Positions 9,823 to 21,745 of a stretch of DNA of 64,000 nt are shown here, one piece after another. The DNA lies in the NCBI GenBank assembly GCA_004009845.1, contig RMBW01000031.1:62001-126000 (forward strand), written 5' to 3'. This DNA comes from Davidsoniella eucalypti. Its lineage: Eukaryota; Ascomycota; Sordariomycetes; Microascales; Ceratocystidaceae. The notes beneath the pieces were generated by a model that was not told where the DNA came from, ran no database searches, and saw only the letters and a list, made by a program, of their open reading frames with translations. The position numbers were made by a program, and so were the translations under genes. Within the stretch, counting starts at the first letter, position 1. Each line of letters starts with the position of its first letter.

Positions 9823-12014
9823 ATGGCGTCAATCGAGGCAGCTCCCAGTGCCGCGACGCCAGACGACACAAACGATAGGCCGACTTTCCAAATGCCGTCA
9901 CAATCGGTAGGCGGACCGCCGAGCGTCATTTCGTCTCGTATGACGGACATCGCGTCCGAAGATGGCGACCATGGGCACGAGAACGACCACGAAGCCGCCT
10001 CACAGACAGCCAGCCAGCGCCGCAGCGTCCAGCACAAGCGCCGAAGTCTCCTGGCGTCCGAGGCTGCCTCACGGCCCGACACGGCGCGCACTGGAACGTC
10101 GAGCCGCGCCCAGCCTCTCCGGGTACACCACTTACAGCAAACGGCTGGAGGACACCTCCCGCACAGAGGCAGCATTAGCGGCGGCAGCGCCGTGACGGCC
10201 AACTCGATGCTCAATCGCTCCGGCAGCCATGGCCATAACAGTCGGAGCCACGTGCCGTCCGTGGCCAACCAGGCATTCTTCCACCCTATGAGCTCGCAGA
10301 AGCTACAGGCCCAGAGAGCCGGTGCCGCCGCCCGCCGGCCCTCAGAGACACCCAGCACACACAGCGCGTTATCTGCGTCGGCGAACTCGGCTGCCGCAGC
10401 AAGCTTCTCGGCTGGCCTGGCACGCATGGGCAAGCCGTTGCGCGACGATAACGACCCGAGACCGCCATCACGGGGCACCGAGTGGACGGAGCAGGAGACG
10501 TTCGACCATCTAACCGCCAACACGAGCCCGACCGGCCAGCACCACCAGGGCAGCGTGGCCGACAGTCTGCAGCCGCTGCAGCGCCGCAGAGACCGGGACA
10601 CTGAGCTCAGTGTTGATACCTCAAGACAGTATGCTACTTCCAAGACCACCCAGGCTGTCCGGGCGCAGATCCGGTCCCCCATAAAGACCCCTCGCTCATT
10701 CCGCTCTAGTTTGTTCATCCCCTCCGGCTCCGGCCAGAACCGCGATACCACCGGCGCCGAAAAGCTAGCGTCTGCCGCGTCTTCCCGCCTTGACCCATCG
10801 GAGTCCCACGCAGACGAAGACGAAATCAAGGCCTCCGCACAGTCTACGTCCGGCACCAGCCGCTCTAAGAAGTCAGACTCTGGCAAAGTGTACGAGTATT
10901 TCGACGGCAACACTGTCTTCTGCCTCAGCGGCCGCCTGCAGAACACACACGCAAAGCCCATCAATATTGCCACCGGCGTTCTGGTCACACTGCCTATGGC
11001 GCTGTTCCTGGGCTTCTCCGGCTCTTGGATGTGGCACAACGTTAGCCCAGCCGTGCCCATAGTCTTTGCATACATAGCCTACATATGCCTGTCGTCGTTT
11101 CTACGTGCATCAACATCCGACCCTGGTGTAAGTTTCACATTAATTATAGCTGGTAGCGAATCTTCTACATATCCCATCTGGCTTTTTAATCCTTTTCCGA
11201 GCCTGTCATGTGCTAACAAACTTAGATTCTCCCGCGAAATCTGCATCCGTTCCCTAAATCTGAAACCGATGATCCCTCATGCGCTCAGCCTGCCACGAAC
11301 ACCTGGCAGTTAGTCAAGTCAGCTGCTGGATCTTCCGCTGCTATGGAGGTACCAGTAAAGCACTGCCGGACCTGCAATATATGGCGCCCGCCGCGTGCCC
11401 ATCACTGCAGACTTTGCGACAACTGCATCGAGGGCCATGATCACCACTGTGTATGGCTCAATAATTGCGTGGGTCGCCGCAACTACCGCTTCTTCTTTAC
11501 CTTTGTATCAAGCGCTGCTTTCCTATCATTGTACATGATAGCCGTTTGTTTAGCCCAGCTGATCTTGTACAAGAATCGTGAAGGCGTCAGCTTTGGCAAG
11601 GCCATGAACAAGTTTCCAGTGCCGTTTGCCATGATAATATACGGTTTTCTGGCTGCAGCATACCCTTTGGCACTGATGGGTTACCACATATTCCTTATGG
11701 CCCGCGGCGAAACGACACGTGAGTACATCAACTCGCACAAGTTCCCAAAGGCCGAGCGCTACCGTCCCTTCAACCAAGGCTCATTCTGGAGCAACTGGAT
11801 AGTCGTGTTGTGTCGGCCACGCCCAGCATCCTTCTACCAATTCAAGAAACGGCACGTCGTCGGTGATCAGCGCCTAAATGCCGTACGTACAACCCACCGT
11901 AAGCGAGACTCTGTAGAGTTGCAGAATGTGAGGCCAGTAGGTCAGACGCAGGCGGTGCAGTCAGGCTTTCAGGGGCCTACGGCTCTCCGGGTTGAAACCA
12001 AGACGGGGAACTAG
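9823..12014 (+). CDS. ERF2: DHHC palmitoyltransferase, ERF2-type
   Basis: Two exons, 9823-11127 and 11226-12014, give 697 aa; the 98-nt intron splits the conserved TSDPG|ILPRNLH junction. The enzyme S-acylates cytosolic proteins (Ras in yeast) at the ER. Residues 1-340 are disordered, rich in Ser, Ala, His and Arg. Two TM helices follow (about 385-432), then the zinc-binding Cys-rich domain from Cys482 with the catalytic DHHC at about 507-510, then two more TM helices and a basic tail. The TTxE-like motif (TTREY) is present after TM4. ERF2 normally pairs with ERF4/SHR5, which is not in this window. The long disordered N-terminus is common in filamentous fungi. An ATG upstream of the intron in the same open frame fixes the start. 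Confidence 0.93.
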
Positions 12015-13273
12015 CTGAGGGCAGCCTAAGATATGCATATAATCACATATATTTTGTTCTTTCTCTATGACAATGACAGTCACGTCATTTCTTACTCTAT
12101 TTCTTTGTTTCGTCTTTTTTTCATTTAGTCATTTTATGTTTTCCTGTTGTCTTACGAGCTTTTGTCGAATGAGGACGGGGGGGGGGGGGCGGTTTTTTTC
12201 CTTATTATTTTTTTTCTGTTCTGGAGATTATCGTTCTCTTTATTTCCAGTGTTCTATCCTTCATACTATACAGCTATTACTAGTTATTTGATACCATCTA
12301 ATGTCTCCAGCCTCCGGATATGCAGAGCCTGCGAAGCTGGTCTGGGAAAGCTATGAGAAAATGCACCTTTTTAGTCTATGATTAACCGTTAATGTTTTGT
12401 TCATGTTTTTGATAATGATAATTATAGTTCTATTTGTTATGTGACGACACAACGAACCACACGCCAGCCGTTCCAACGCACAGAGATGAACGTGGGACCA
12501 TCTACACCTCGAATATAAGTATCAGTGACAGAAGTAAAATGTATATCGTCCACTAACAATATTTGTATATCTCCCTACCAAGCCAAGAATCTCGAGATGC
12601 CTTGAGGCATTTCTGCTTAAAATGTTTAGGGTGGCACCTGGGAATGGTTGTTCTTCCCAGAACTTGGATGCATGGGGAATAGGAGGGGCATATCCAAGCT
12701 TCATCAACAAGATCTAATAGCAAATAGCAGAGACTCTATAGCTCTATAAGATTAATGAATTTGAAAAGAAAAAAAAAGCAGAGTAGAGAAAGGATCGAAA
12801 AATTGATTGTATACAAGTGTATCGAAGGTGTAAATACCAAACCCTAACGAATTAAATAGATAACCCAAACACGTGACCACACGACATCACTGCCCGTGCC
12901 CTTGCGCGCCTAGTCAGGGCAGCTTTTTTGGTTGCCAGGTTGATTGATCTTGACTTTTTTAACGTGAGCTTTGACCGGGTTCTAAAGCATACAGCTGACA
13001 ATTATCTCTTTGTTTTGCTTTTCCTGTTTCTAGGTCTAATGATTAGAAATTAAGTTCTAAATATCCTAAGAAGAATAGAACTCATACCATCGACCTTCTA
13101 TAGGCTTGAGTTCCAACAGCCACACATCGTTGTCGAAGACATTTTTGTTGGTTACTTCAACGCTGCCTCGACGCAGTGTTTTTTCTGTCCTTTTACTTCG
13201 TTAATTGCTGTCGCTATCTCGACGAATATCACGAGCTTTTATCGATATAGACAACAATCTGACATCAGCGGCT
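12015..13273. other. ERF2-NUP53 spacer
   Basis: 1.26 kb with no supported gene. A run of 13 G lies at 12177-12189 on the ERF2 sense strand. A telobox-like aaaccctaa is at 12839-12847. A second copy of the short A-tailed insert is at 12726-12783. The NUP53 proximal promoter is T-rich. Confidence 0.5.
12726..12783 (+). repeat. Short A-tailed insert (copy 2)
   Basis: A 7-bp direct repeat agcagag at 12726-12732 and 12777-12783 brackets 44 nt. Positions 12734-12761 match the core at 8695-8722 with three differences. An A-rich tail (12763-12776) precedes the right repeat. The flanking repeat differs from that of copy 1, as expected for independent insertions. Confidence 0.45.
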
Positions 13274-14836
13274 ATGGCTCCTCTCATCTTGCACAATGTT
13301 CCCGACGAGGAGCTATATGTCGGCGAGGATGGGATCCAAAGACCCTACGCGATGGTGTTTTCCCAGTACGGCAGCTCTGTCCTTTCCTTGTTACGGCTAT
13401 GCCTTGATTAGCATTCCATAATCTATTGCGACGATTATCAAGTGGTACTAACCAGATTCACTTCTCTTCGATATAGACAAGAAGGCGGCATGCCTAGTAC
13501 GCGTAACCGGCGAGCTGTACCCGAAACGGGCTCGTTTGGAAAGTCTAATCGCCGTTCCCGCTCTCGAACCGGCACACCGCGCCGTGAACGCGACAATCCG
13601 ACTCAGGCAGTAGCTGACAAGATCTTTGGCGACTGGGTGTCCAACCAGACCGTAGCCAACACCATAGCCAATTCTGGCAACAACACGACCGGCTCTTCTA
13701 GTGCCAGTGGTGCCTCTGGTCGCCGCCCGTCAACGCTCAAATCAGTCTCACAAAACGCTCTTCTCGATATGGACGATGTCACTATGGGTGGCACGACACC
13801 AGCACGACCCTCAGCTAATCGCCAACCAACCGAAATGATCCTACGTGGCTACCGCAATAGCACCCAACAGTACGCGGCCATCTCACATTTTGAGCAGCTG
13901 GCCGGTCGTATCTGTGAAGACTACCCGCGTCAAGCTCCCATGGAGCAGCGTCGCTACCGCTCAGAACTTACCGACCCAGCCTTCACGCAGCGACGCGTTT
14001 TGACACCCGAAGAACGCTCCAAGGTGAACATGGCGGCCGGCGGTGAACATTGGGTCAAGGTTACCTTTGAAAGCGCTGAGGCTGCCGAGGCGGCGCGTTC
14101 GGCTTCTCCCCAGGCCATTATGGGGTACCTTGTCAGCGCAGAGGAATGGCGTAATATCCCCCCGGCCAAGGACGAGGCGGCCCAGGATCTCAGCAATCTA
14201 TTTGGCGGCGGTATTCAGCGTAGCAAGAGCATGTCGGGCTTTGGAACTAGCGGCAACACCAGCAATTCTGCTGGCAACTCAGCACCCGTCGATCCATTCT
14301 TGAAACGTGCTACTTCCAACTCTGCATTCCCTCGCTCTAACACCACCGGCGATGTCGATCTATTGTCACCAGTAGACTCGTTTGCTTCTTCATACACGAT
14401 CGAGTCTGGAACTGCCACGCTGGAAGATGTTACAAACACCAACAGATTCAACAGCCAGAGCTCGTACCTACAACGTCGACGTGGCTTCCTCGGTGACGAC
14501 GATGTGTATATGACGAGTGATACCGACATGGGCGGCACCGGTACTCAGGACGGCGATGGCGCATTTTGCCGACGTATCCCAACTGCGCGCCGGGCTAAGA
14601 TTCTGCCGGCCGAGCAGGCACTTTTACCGCAGCAAAGCATGGCACAAAGATTTGTCAGCGCGGTGCCGTTCCTCAGCTGGTTCAGTGGTAGCATGATTGG
14701 TAGCGCAGTGCCACGATCTGAACTAGGCGAGTTTGACTGGGCACGGGCTAGCTTATACTGGAAGATTGTGTGGTTGCTAGATGCCTGGCTGCGGTTGTTT
14801 GGCGGTGAGATTGCGGGATCAACACGAGATGATTAG
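13274..14836 (+). CDS. NUP53: Nucleoporin NUP53 (MPPN/Nup35-type RRM)
   Basis: Two exons, 13274-13365 and 13477-14836, give 483 aa. The donor is GTACGG and the codon split (CA|A) restores the PYAMVFSQQEGG junction expected in fungal NUP53/ASM4. The protein belongs to the inner-ring scaffold of the nuclear pore, where it binds NIC96/NUP170-type partners and the membrane. Residues 1-30 hold the conserved N-terminal HNVPDEELYVGEDGIQRPY motif. A Ser/Arg-rich segment follows, then the Nup35-type RRM at about 150-258 (ILRGY, AGRICEDYPR, WVKVTFESAEAAEAA). The last 30 residues form an amphipathic Trp/Leu helix for membrane binding. FG repeats are sparse. An in-frame upstream stretch lacks a better ATG. 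Confidence 0.92.
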
Positions 14837-16522
14837 AACAGCCAAGATGGAACGAGAGAGAGGGAGAGACGAGTAGCAGAATATCGCGTGGCAAAATATG
14901 AAATGGGCTGGATATTGAAGCGTTGTGTAGTGAATATCAAGCAACGAGGTGTACTGGGACGGGTCATGGAGGGCATTTGATCTCCTTTGGGATCATGGCA
15001 TTCATTATATTTTCGAGGATGACTATTTCTTCCCTTTTTGTTTTTCTTTTTCTTTTTCTGTTTTCACTTTATTTACAGGGCTGGAGTTTTATTGGCATCA
15101 TCTTGTGTTTTATATTTTTTTTTCTACTTGATGTTCTTTTTATCTTATCATTATCATTCGGATATCCGAGTGTTTTTTTATTATCCATATCTTCTTTAGA
15201 CAAACATGATTATTTCTGTTTCTTCCCCTATCGTCATGTTAACGAGTTTGAAAGATCACCATTCCTTATGTATGTCTGCATTATTTCATGTTTAATTGGT
15301 CTTTTTTTATTATTTACCATTTCATTTCAAAGCCGTACCACTAAAGTGAGTTCTTGAAGGAAATATATTTGTGAGAGAACTACCTTGGTATTGAACCTCT
15401 GGATATTAGAGAGACTTCGATATTATAGACAAGCTCAACGGCAATCATTCTCATCGGTTCCCTAACCTGGATTGAGCTATGGCTTTGTGTTTGTTGACTA
15501 TTGAGCAGAGACGGGATGCAAATGTTCAAATCCAACGATGCAATAGGGAAAATAACAGGCTGTGCGAGGGAGGCAATTCACAGAAAGTCCAAATTCAAAC
15601 TTGGCTATCTTGGCCGATAACAAAGAGAGGCATACATAAGTAAAGAAGTATGATCCAGTATATTCTGGGGCTACATGACGAGGCCCACAGTTCTACATGT
15701 GAGATTGCAATACTATAGTTTGACTCCCTTCAGTTTATATGGATCACTGCCAACTGTTCACATCCGTTAAACCCGCCACGTTGTTGATTCCCGGAAAGAA
15801 GCACCGAGATAGATATCAGAGAAACAAAACTGCCATGCACTATAATAGTGAAATAGGCCTTATGCGTTTTCTATCTTTTATTCAATTTCTCTTTTTAGAA
15901 TGATTTCTTCCCTTCTTCCTCTATACTATACTTACTCTAGTTACCTTTCCCATTGTGGTGCATAAGGGCTCTATCTACCCTTCACACCCCCCAAAAGCAC
16001 TATAACACCTAGTCATTGAACATGAAATCGGCGTGCATATCAAGCATCAGCTCAAGTGTTGCAACTGATATCGCTACATTGTGGTCTGAATAGATCTGAG
16101 GTGGCGATACTAGCTCTTCTCGTACTGTAGCCAAAATGCGAGCAAGGTGTGATAGAGATTCCCAACGACAATCTACTTGTACTATATTCCCAAAATCGAT
16201 CTAGTTATGGATCTTAAGTCAAGGGAAGGGGTGAGAATATGAAAGTATGCATTCATTACATGATATAAGTCATGTAGGCAGATATATATCGCTCTCCAAA
16301 CTACACTAGTCAACTGCCATGTAGCAACATCGTTTAAACCTATGTAGCAATTTCCACATAACCATTTGCCTAGCTTTTTAAGCGCCTCTTGCCAATCAGA
16401 GCCAGTGCTCGTTTTTTTTCTTCCGTGTCAAAGTTGAGAGTTGGGTATCCAGGAAGGTGATGTGTGGGCCAACTATTAAGGCGCTGATTTAAACCGAATC
16501 TTCAGGACGTAACCCCCCCAGA
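14837..16522. other. Convergent NUP53-IVY1 spacer
   Basis: 1.7 kb between convergent genes. The plus-strand open frame at 14923-15357 is a translated T-rich tract and is not credible as a gene. The stretch 15360-16500 has mixed composition with no recognisable coding or structured-RNA motif. A C7 run at 16513-16519 is a G7 tract on the IVY1 sense strand, just after its stop. Confidence 0.5.
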
Positions 16523-18358
16523 TCATGTGATCTCATAACAGGTCTTCATACTACAGTCTCCTTCTTTCCATGCCTCGTTGGATGTAAGCAAAGGTGTTGT
16601 TGTCTCATGGCCATCTATAGATTGCTGGCGGGTAGGGATGGGGATATCGTGTAGACTAACCTCTTCGTCGAGGAGGAGGGGTTCAGAGCGGGTCACTGCC
16701 ATGTCGTCACCATCAGTTTTATCTTCGGTGTAATGGTCAGCTTCAGAGGTAGTATCAACAACAGCATCGGCAATGGAATCGACAATGACGTCAGCAGTAG
16801 CATCCTCGGTAGCATGTATTGAAGGAGAAGGGGGAGAAGAATGTGCAGATGATACAGACTCGGTAAACAGCGCTTGCCAAGCCTGGCTCCTGGAGGCTTC
16901 AGTGGGTGACCTAGCCAACGGTCCTAAACCGCCGGCGATACCACTACTTTCCAACGCATCACTTCCGTGGCGCCGGATCGGCTGTGGAGAAAACGGCCGT
17001 ACGCCGCGTGATTTATTGAATTCAGAAGCCCCCATGAAGGACTCTGTATCGGGACTCGTCCTGCCCTTCACTGTGTCGACACTAGATGATCCGGACTGCA
17101 GCCGAGGAGCCGGCGGCGCTAGCTGTAGTGATGGCGAGTAGGGAGCAGTCATTGGTCTCTGAAACTCGCCATCGCTCATGATGCTGTTGCTGTCACTGCG
17201 TCTGCGTCCAGTGATAGGCTGGCCATGTGGCATCAGGGGCTCGTTTTCGTCGGCGAGGATGCTCATGGATGGCAAGATACTAAACAGCTTGGCGTCGCTG
17301 CTATTCGCTGCAGTGCCCGAGTTTAGTGTACTGGATACACCACCGTTACCACCGCCTCCAGATACGCCGATGACTACTACGTCTCCCAAGCCACCACGTA
17401 ACGCCGCGTCTTCATCTGGCGCAAACAGATCTGTTCCTTTCTCCAACACCTCCTCTAGCCCGCCGCCCGTCCAGCCTTTGCGCGCCAGACTCTCGAAGAT
17501 GTCGACCTCGGCTCGTACCAAGCTACACGCAGCATCGAGGATGGCACTACTCGTGTGCTGGCTCTCGCGCAGCAACGTAGCAGCGTGGTCGCCGTGTAGA
17601 CCGGTCAAGCCGTCCAGCTTCTCGGTAAGATCTACCAGATGGGCACGGAAAGCGCCGACATCGCGACGCCGCTGTTTGTGCAGCTTCTGGCCATCGCGCT
17701 CCAGACGTCGGATCTCCTTGCTTTGCGCAGCTACCGCGCGCTGATACACGGCATCTTCCTCGTCGACATCACGGCGCCACTTGTCCAGCTCGTGTAGCAG
17801 CGGTACCTCGAACGAGCGGTACACGGTCTCACTAAGGATCTGTTGGTGGTTGGCGATCAGCTGGTGTACTCCAGCAGCAGCAAGTAGTAAGTCGGCAGTA
17901 CAGGAGCCGCGGGCCATGGCGGGTGGCGCGGCCGAAGATAACGGAGCGGCATCGACGGCATCAGCGCAGGCTTCCTTGAGGCGCGCGCAGGACTCGAGTG
18001 CGGCGCCGAATCCGGAGGCAGCTGTGGATAGGGAGGCGAGGGCGACGCGGTATGTTTTGGCGCGCGCTAGGAGATCGGCGTAGGCTTCTTGACTGAGCCC
18101 GAGATCGGCTTTTGTCAGCACGGAATGCGCTGGCCGCGGGGTCGGCGCCGGCGGCATGGTGTATTGCGACACAGGACGGGCGGTCGAGGCTATAGAGTAG
18201 GTCGGCGATGATGGCACGGGCATAGTAGCGATTCTGCCGGCGGCGGAGGCCGAGGCAAAGGTAGTGCCGACAAAGGCGGTGGCACTGTTTGTACGGGTAG
18301 GGGTCGAGGTGCCGTAACTGCCGTGATCAGGCGCAGGCGATGGTGAGGCTGAGGCCAT
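16523..18358 (-). CDS. IVY1: Phospholipid-binding inverse-BAR protein IVY1
   Basis: A single-exon gene of 611 aa. IVY1 binds vacuolar membranes and the Rab7-type GTPase YPT7 in yeast and acts in vacuolar homeostasis and TORC1-linked signalling. The conserved I-BAR-like coiled region spans about residues 75-310, with ADLLARAKTY, ALESCARLKEAC and the signature HQLIANHQQILSETVYRSFE segment. The C-terminal half is disordered and Ser/Pro-rich, ending in an acidic region with an LLL motif. The frame extends 14 codons further upstream through three 12-nt repeats to another ATG at 18400, but that extension is only repeat-encoded, so I chose the ATG at 18358. ATG2 is the divergent neighbour. Confidence 0.88.
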   Translation of the reverse strand: MASASPSPAPDHGSYGTSTPTRTNSATAFVGTTFASASAAGRIATMPVPSSPTYSIASTARPVSQYTMPPAPTPRPAHSVLTKADLGLSQEAYADLLARAKTYRVALASLSTAASGFGAALESCARLKEACADAVDAAPLSSAAPPAMARGSCTADLLLAAAGVHQLIANHQQILSETVYRSFEVPLLHELDKWRRDVDEEDAVYQRAVAAQSKEIRRLERDGQKLHKQRRRDVGAFRAHLVDLTEKLDGLTGLHGDHAATLLRESQHTSSAILDAACSLVRAEVDIFESLARKGWTGGGLEEVLEKGTDLFAPDEDAALRGGLGDVVVIGVSGGGGNGGVSSTLNSGTAANSSDAKLFSILPSMSILADENEPLMPHGQPITGRRRSDSNSIMSDGEFQRPMTAPYSPSLQLAPPAPRLQSGSSSVDTVKGRTSPDTESFMGASEFNKSRGVRPFSPQPIRRHGSDALESSGIAGGLGPLARSPTEASRSQAWQALFTESVSSAHSSPPSPSIHATEDATADVIVDSIADAVVDTTSEADHYTEDKTDGDDMAVTRSEPLLLDEEVSLHDIPIPTRQQSIDGHETTTPLLTSNEAWKEGDCSMKTCYEIT

Positions 18359-18366
18359 CGCGAACC

Positions 18367-18402
18367 AGTAGAGCAAGCAGTAGAGCAAGCAGTAGAGCAA
18401 GC
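18367..18402. repeat. Three tandem 12-nt repeats in IVY1 leader
   Basis: The unit agtagagcaagc is repeated three times without change directly upstream of the IVY1 start. On the minus strand it is in frame and would encode a Cys-Leu-Leu-Tyr repeat if the upstream ATG were used. Repeat-number change would therefore not break the frame. Confidence 0.8.
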
Positions 18403-19502
18403 AGGCGAAAGGGCAAGGCCAAGAAGACGGCCTAGGGCTCAGGGAGGGCCAGGCTATGTTGTGCTACGCTATGCTATGCGATATGACAGAATGATAGAAG
18501 GATAAGAGGTAAAGACAGAGAAGCAAAATCAACACTGCGCGAAATACTGCCTTGTCTATTAGGCGGTGGCGGTTCCAGCCTCTATCTCGATCAAGCGCGG
18601 CGTATCTTTTAAAAAACGACAGAAAATAAGTGAAAATGAGGGGATTCGAAGTTGGCGGGCAAAATGCTGGTTGTCCAACACCAAACAACAAGAGATACCC
18701 TGGAAAGCTAACAAGATTTCGAGGAGAAAGAGGGCTAGCCAGGAAAGAGAAAGAGAGCTAGAGGGAGAGCTAGAGGGAGAACTAGAGAAGAGCCAAACAA
18801 GATCTAGAGAAGATATAAGAAGAAGCCTACCGATACTAATACTAATGCTAGTAGACCCGGGGTTTCTGGGAGAGAAGAAAAAGAGCAAGGCGGTCAAAAA
18901 CGAAGTGAATTTCCTGGATCGAGGGGGTTCCTTTTTCTCTGCATTTCCCTTCGTTTCTTCTCTTCTTTTTTCGGCTCTCTTTCCACGTTTGCCTAGCTGA
19001 AATCCAGAGCAAAACCAGTCAATATTTACTTTCAGCCATATTGAAACCAACCAGAACGCCTCATTCAGGCCTAACGCAACGCTGGCTGCAGTGAAAGTTG
19101 CACGCATAGAAGAGACAAAGTCCGTCTGCTACTAAAACCGATCCCTCTCTCCCCTTCCTGCTACATAGCAAGCTTACGGGTTAATGCCCGATCATGTACA
19201 GTTGTGTGTTAGCACTAGAACCGGCAACAAGACCAGTTGCACGACCTCATCGGAAGTGGCTTGTGCATCTCTTGACAGCATCAGATGTGCCGTTCTGAGC
19301 CTCGTGAGAAAGCAAGAGAAAGAACGCTCTCGTCTTCTCTCGCTCTGTTGGTCTTCCTGGCTCGCTGTGACCTTCTCAGATGGCCACAGTCACATGTTTC
19401 GTTGCGATCCGGCGGCTCACTAGTTGGTTTATTCGCACGTGGGTATGAATTACGTTCGTACAGAGTTCCAACCACATGCAGTGATATTAGTGTCCGCTGC
19501 GG

Positions 19503-19516
19503 TAGGGTTAGGGTTA
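19503..19516 (+). repeat. Telomere-like TTAGGG tract
   Basis: The sequence TAGGGTTAGGGTTA holds two consecutive telomere-type units inside a divergent promoter region. TTAGGG motifs in ascomycete promoters can be sites for Tbf1-type telomere-repeat-binding factors. Two units are too few to argue for an old telomere. Confidence 0.5.
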
Positions 19517-21449
19517 ACCGGAGGTCTAGATCTACATATGCAAGCCCTTTGCTCGGCAGAGCGATAAGACAACTCATAATGGATAATCGCATTCCTTCTG
19601 TGTACTAGAAGGCAGCAATATCGATGGCAAGTGAAAACAATGACGTCCTTGACGTCCCGATTCCCCAAGAGAAAGCGACAGGAGATGGAAAGAAGGGGAG
19701 GAGGGGAGACAAGAGTGCTGTTGAGCTTGGCGATTGTGGCCAACGTCTGATTTTATAGCTTTTGCCCTGGTGATCGATCATTTTATATGTGCATAGTAGT
19801 GAATGCGATATGTCTGTGTTTGTTGCTTGTCTTGGCTGCTTCGATTCTGCCCGTAAAGAAAGAAGCTTGGACAGCCTAGCTAGTTATTATCCAACATCGT
19901 ACTACTAAATTGCTCACCAAGTGCTTCCTAAAGTAGTGCTTGTCATAGCTCTCTCGCTCTGCGGGGAGGCTGGGGCCAAAGTGGTTTCTTTGGTTCTTAC
20001 ACCAAGCCACTAGAGCTTGCTGAAGACCGCCACCTATCTGTAAGCACAACTTTTTGCATCGTTTGTTTATTAGATTGTTTCCAAGTACTGGATATTGACC
20101 GAATGTTGGCGACTAATCCGTAGATATCGAAACTTTGGTACGAGGCGCAGAGTAGCGCAGCTAGCGTAACTAAAGCAGCGGTCCATCCTGGAAATCACCA
20201 GGACAGTGAATGCGAACATGGGAGATACAGTGTTGCTATCATTTCAACCAAGAGGCCGGCCATCTTGACAGACGGCCTGTGGAAGATAGGACATGCACAG
20301 AGACCTGTAGATTGAAGCTGAGGAGACTACTACTCTATACATAGATTGTCTGGACTTGGACATATAGACGGCCTAAACTATTTATGGATGGCCAACGGCC
20401 TGTAGCCGTAATGCCACTGGTCTGTTTACTTGATAGATGATGTGCTTTGTTGTGACTTGGTGTGTTGTGCTGTGCTGCGCTGAGTTGTCGACGGGCCGCC
20501 TGCAATCCGTCCACCCAGAGAATGGAAAGCCTCCCGACTGACACACTCACTGATAGCGACTAGCATAGCTATCTGTAGCGAGTCGGTAAAAGCAAACACA
20601 ACTGTTGCTGGCCTAATCCATCAACCGCCTCTCTTCAGCTATATCAGCATCTCTACATTGATAGAGGAAAGAAACCCCGCTCAGTTGAACGTAGGCAAAT
20701 CCGAGAAGAAAGCAAGAGACTGGCTGCAAGAATAGTCGATAGGAGCCTGGATTTGAGGCTTATATTAGTACAGCCGCTAGCAATACCATACACACTCTAG
20801 AAACAGTAGAATGTACAACCCACACCTCCATCGGCCTGGGACTGACCTGACCCGACCCAACCTGGCCTGATTCAAGGTGGACGAATCGGCAGAGCTGCAG
20901 ACCGAAGCTTGAACTATATACAATGTAGAAATGGATATGTAAATAGGGAAATAGGGAAACAGAGAGATAGAAAAACAGAGAAAAGTATCGAGGTAGACAG
21001 GTTGCCATTCATCCATCCCATCTCACCATTTGGCTTACTGACTCGTTAGCTGGCGGGCCTCTTTGTTTCTCTCTGCTTCTTCTTTGTCTCTTTTCATTAT
21101 TATTCTGATCTTTTCTTTCTCTGCTGCTTCATTCGAGACATCAACAAGTCCTTGCCCACCAGAAATAAGAAGATTTGCGTTACCTCTTGATTCTTCATAT
21201 ATGTAGTTATCCATAATTAACTATATCTGCATATTTTTATCTTGCTATTCCACGACTTTTGGCATCTGCTTCTTTTTTCCTCTCTTACTTCTTCTGGACC
21301 ACGCATTGAGAAACTGCCCCAGCCCAGGCACTGTGGTTTTACTGGTCGACTTACTGGGCGACCCACTAAGTTGGCCACTAAGCTACAGGCTAGGCTGCTC
21401 GCGCTTTCCGTTTCTGGCCAGGACCTGCTGCAGCTGCCGACATAGAGCC

Positions 21450-21494
21450 TGTAATTGCTGTAATTGCTGTAATTGCTGTAATTGCTGTAATTGC
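21450..21494 (+). repeat. Five tandem 9-nt repeats in ATG2 upstream region
   Basis: Five exact copies of tgtaattgc lie about 250 bp before the ATG2 start codon, in the probable leader or promoter. This is a likely length-variable minisatellite. Confidence 0.85.
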
Positions 21495-21745
21495 TATAGC
21501 TGCCTACCCTTTAGCCCTCCCCATCTTTTCCACCCACTAACTATACTATTATTACATATTTTCGATTTCCCATTATCTCACCTCCCATCTTTCACCCTCA
21601 CCCACCACAAAACCCCTCCTTTCGAACATCGTCTTGGGGCTTCTTTATCCAGTCTGCTTAGCCTGCTGATAGAGCCTCATCCTGCCCCGAAGCTGACCAT
21701 AATCTTGAGCTCGAGCACCATCCAGGCCTGCCAGCCTCAGCGACC

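Larger units (their letters stand above)
18359..21745. other. Divergent IVY1-ATG2 spacer, gene-poor
   Basis: 3.4 kb without a supported gene. Antiparallel frames at 18566-19000 (+) and 19107-18559 (-) come from a low-complexity purine/pyrimidine tract with a 12-nt gagctagaggga-like tandem near 18755-18790. A telomere-like motif is at 19503-19516. Two GACGTC palindromes lie 9 bp apart at 19642 and 19651. A five-copy 9-nt repeat is at 21450-21494. The final 250 bp are C/T-rich and probably form the ATG2 leader. Confidence 0.5.

Noticed and set aside
9747..11075. 442-codon open frame on the minus strand
   Set aside because: It is fully antisense to the GC-rich disordered N-terminus of the ERF2 gene; Cys/Trp/Arg-rich composition without motifs marks it as a shadow.
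14923..15357. 144-codon hydrophobic frame after NUP53
   Set aside because: It is a translated T-rich 3' flank (runs of Phe, Leu, Ile), which mimics a membrane protein by composition only.
18559..19107. Antiparallel 182- and 144-codon frames upstream of IVY1
   Set aside because: Both derive from a low-complexity purine/pyrimidine tract with short tandem repeats.
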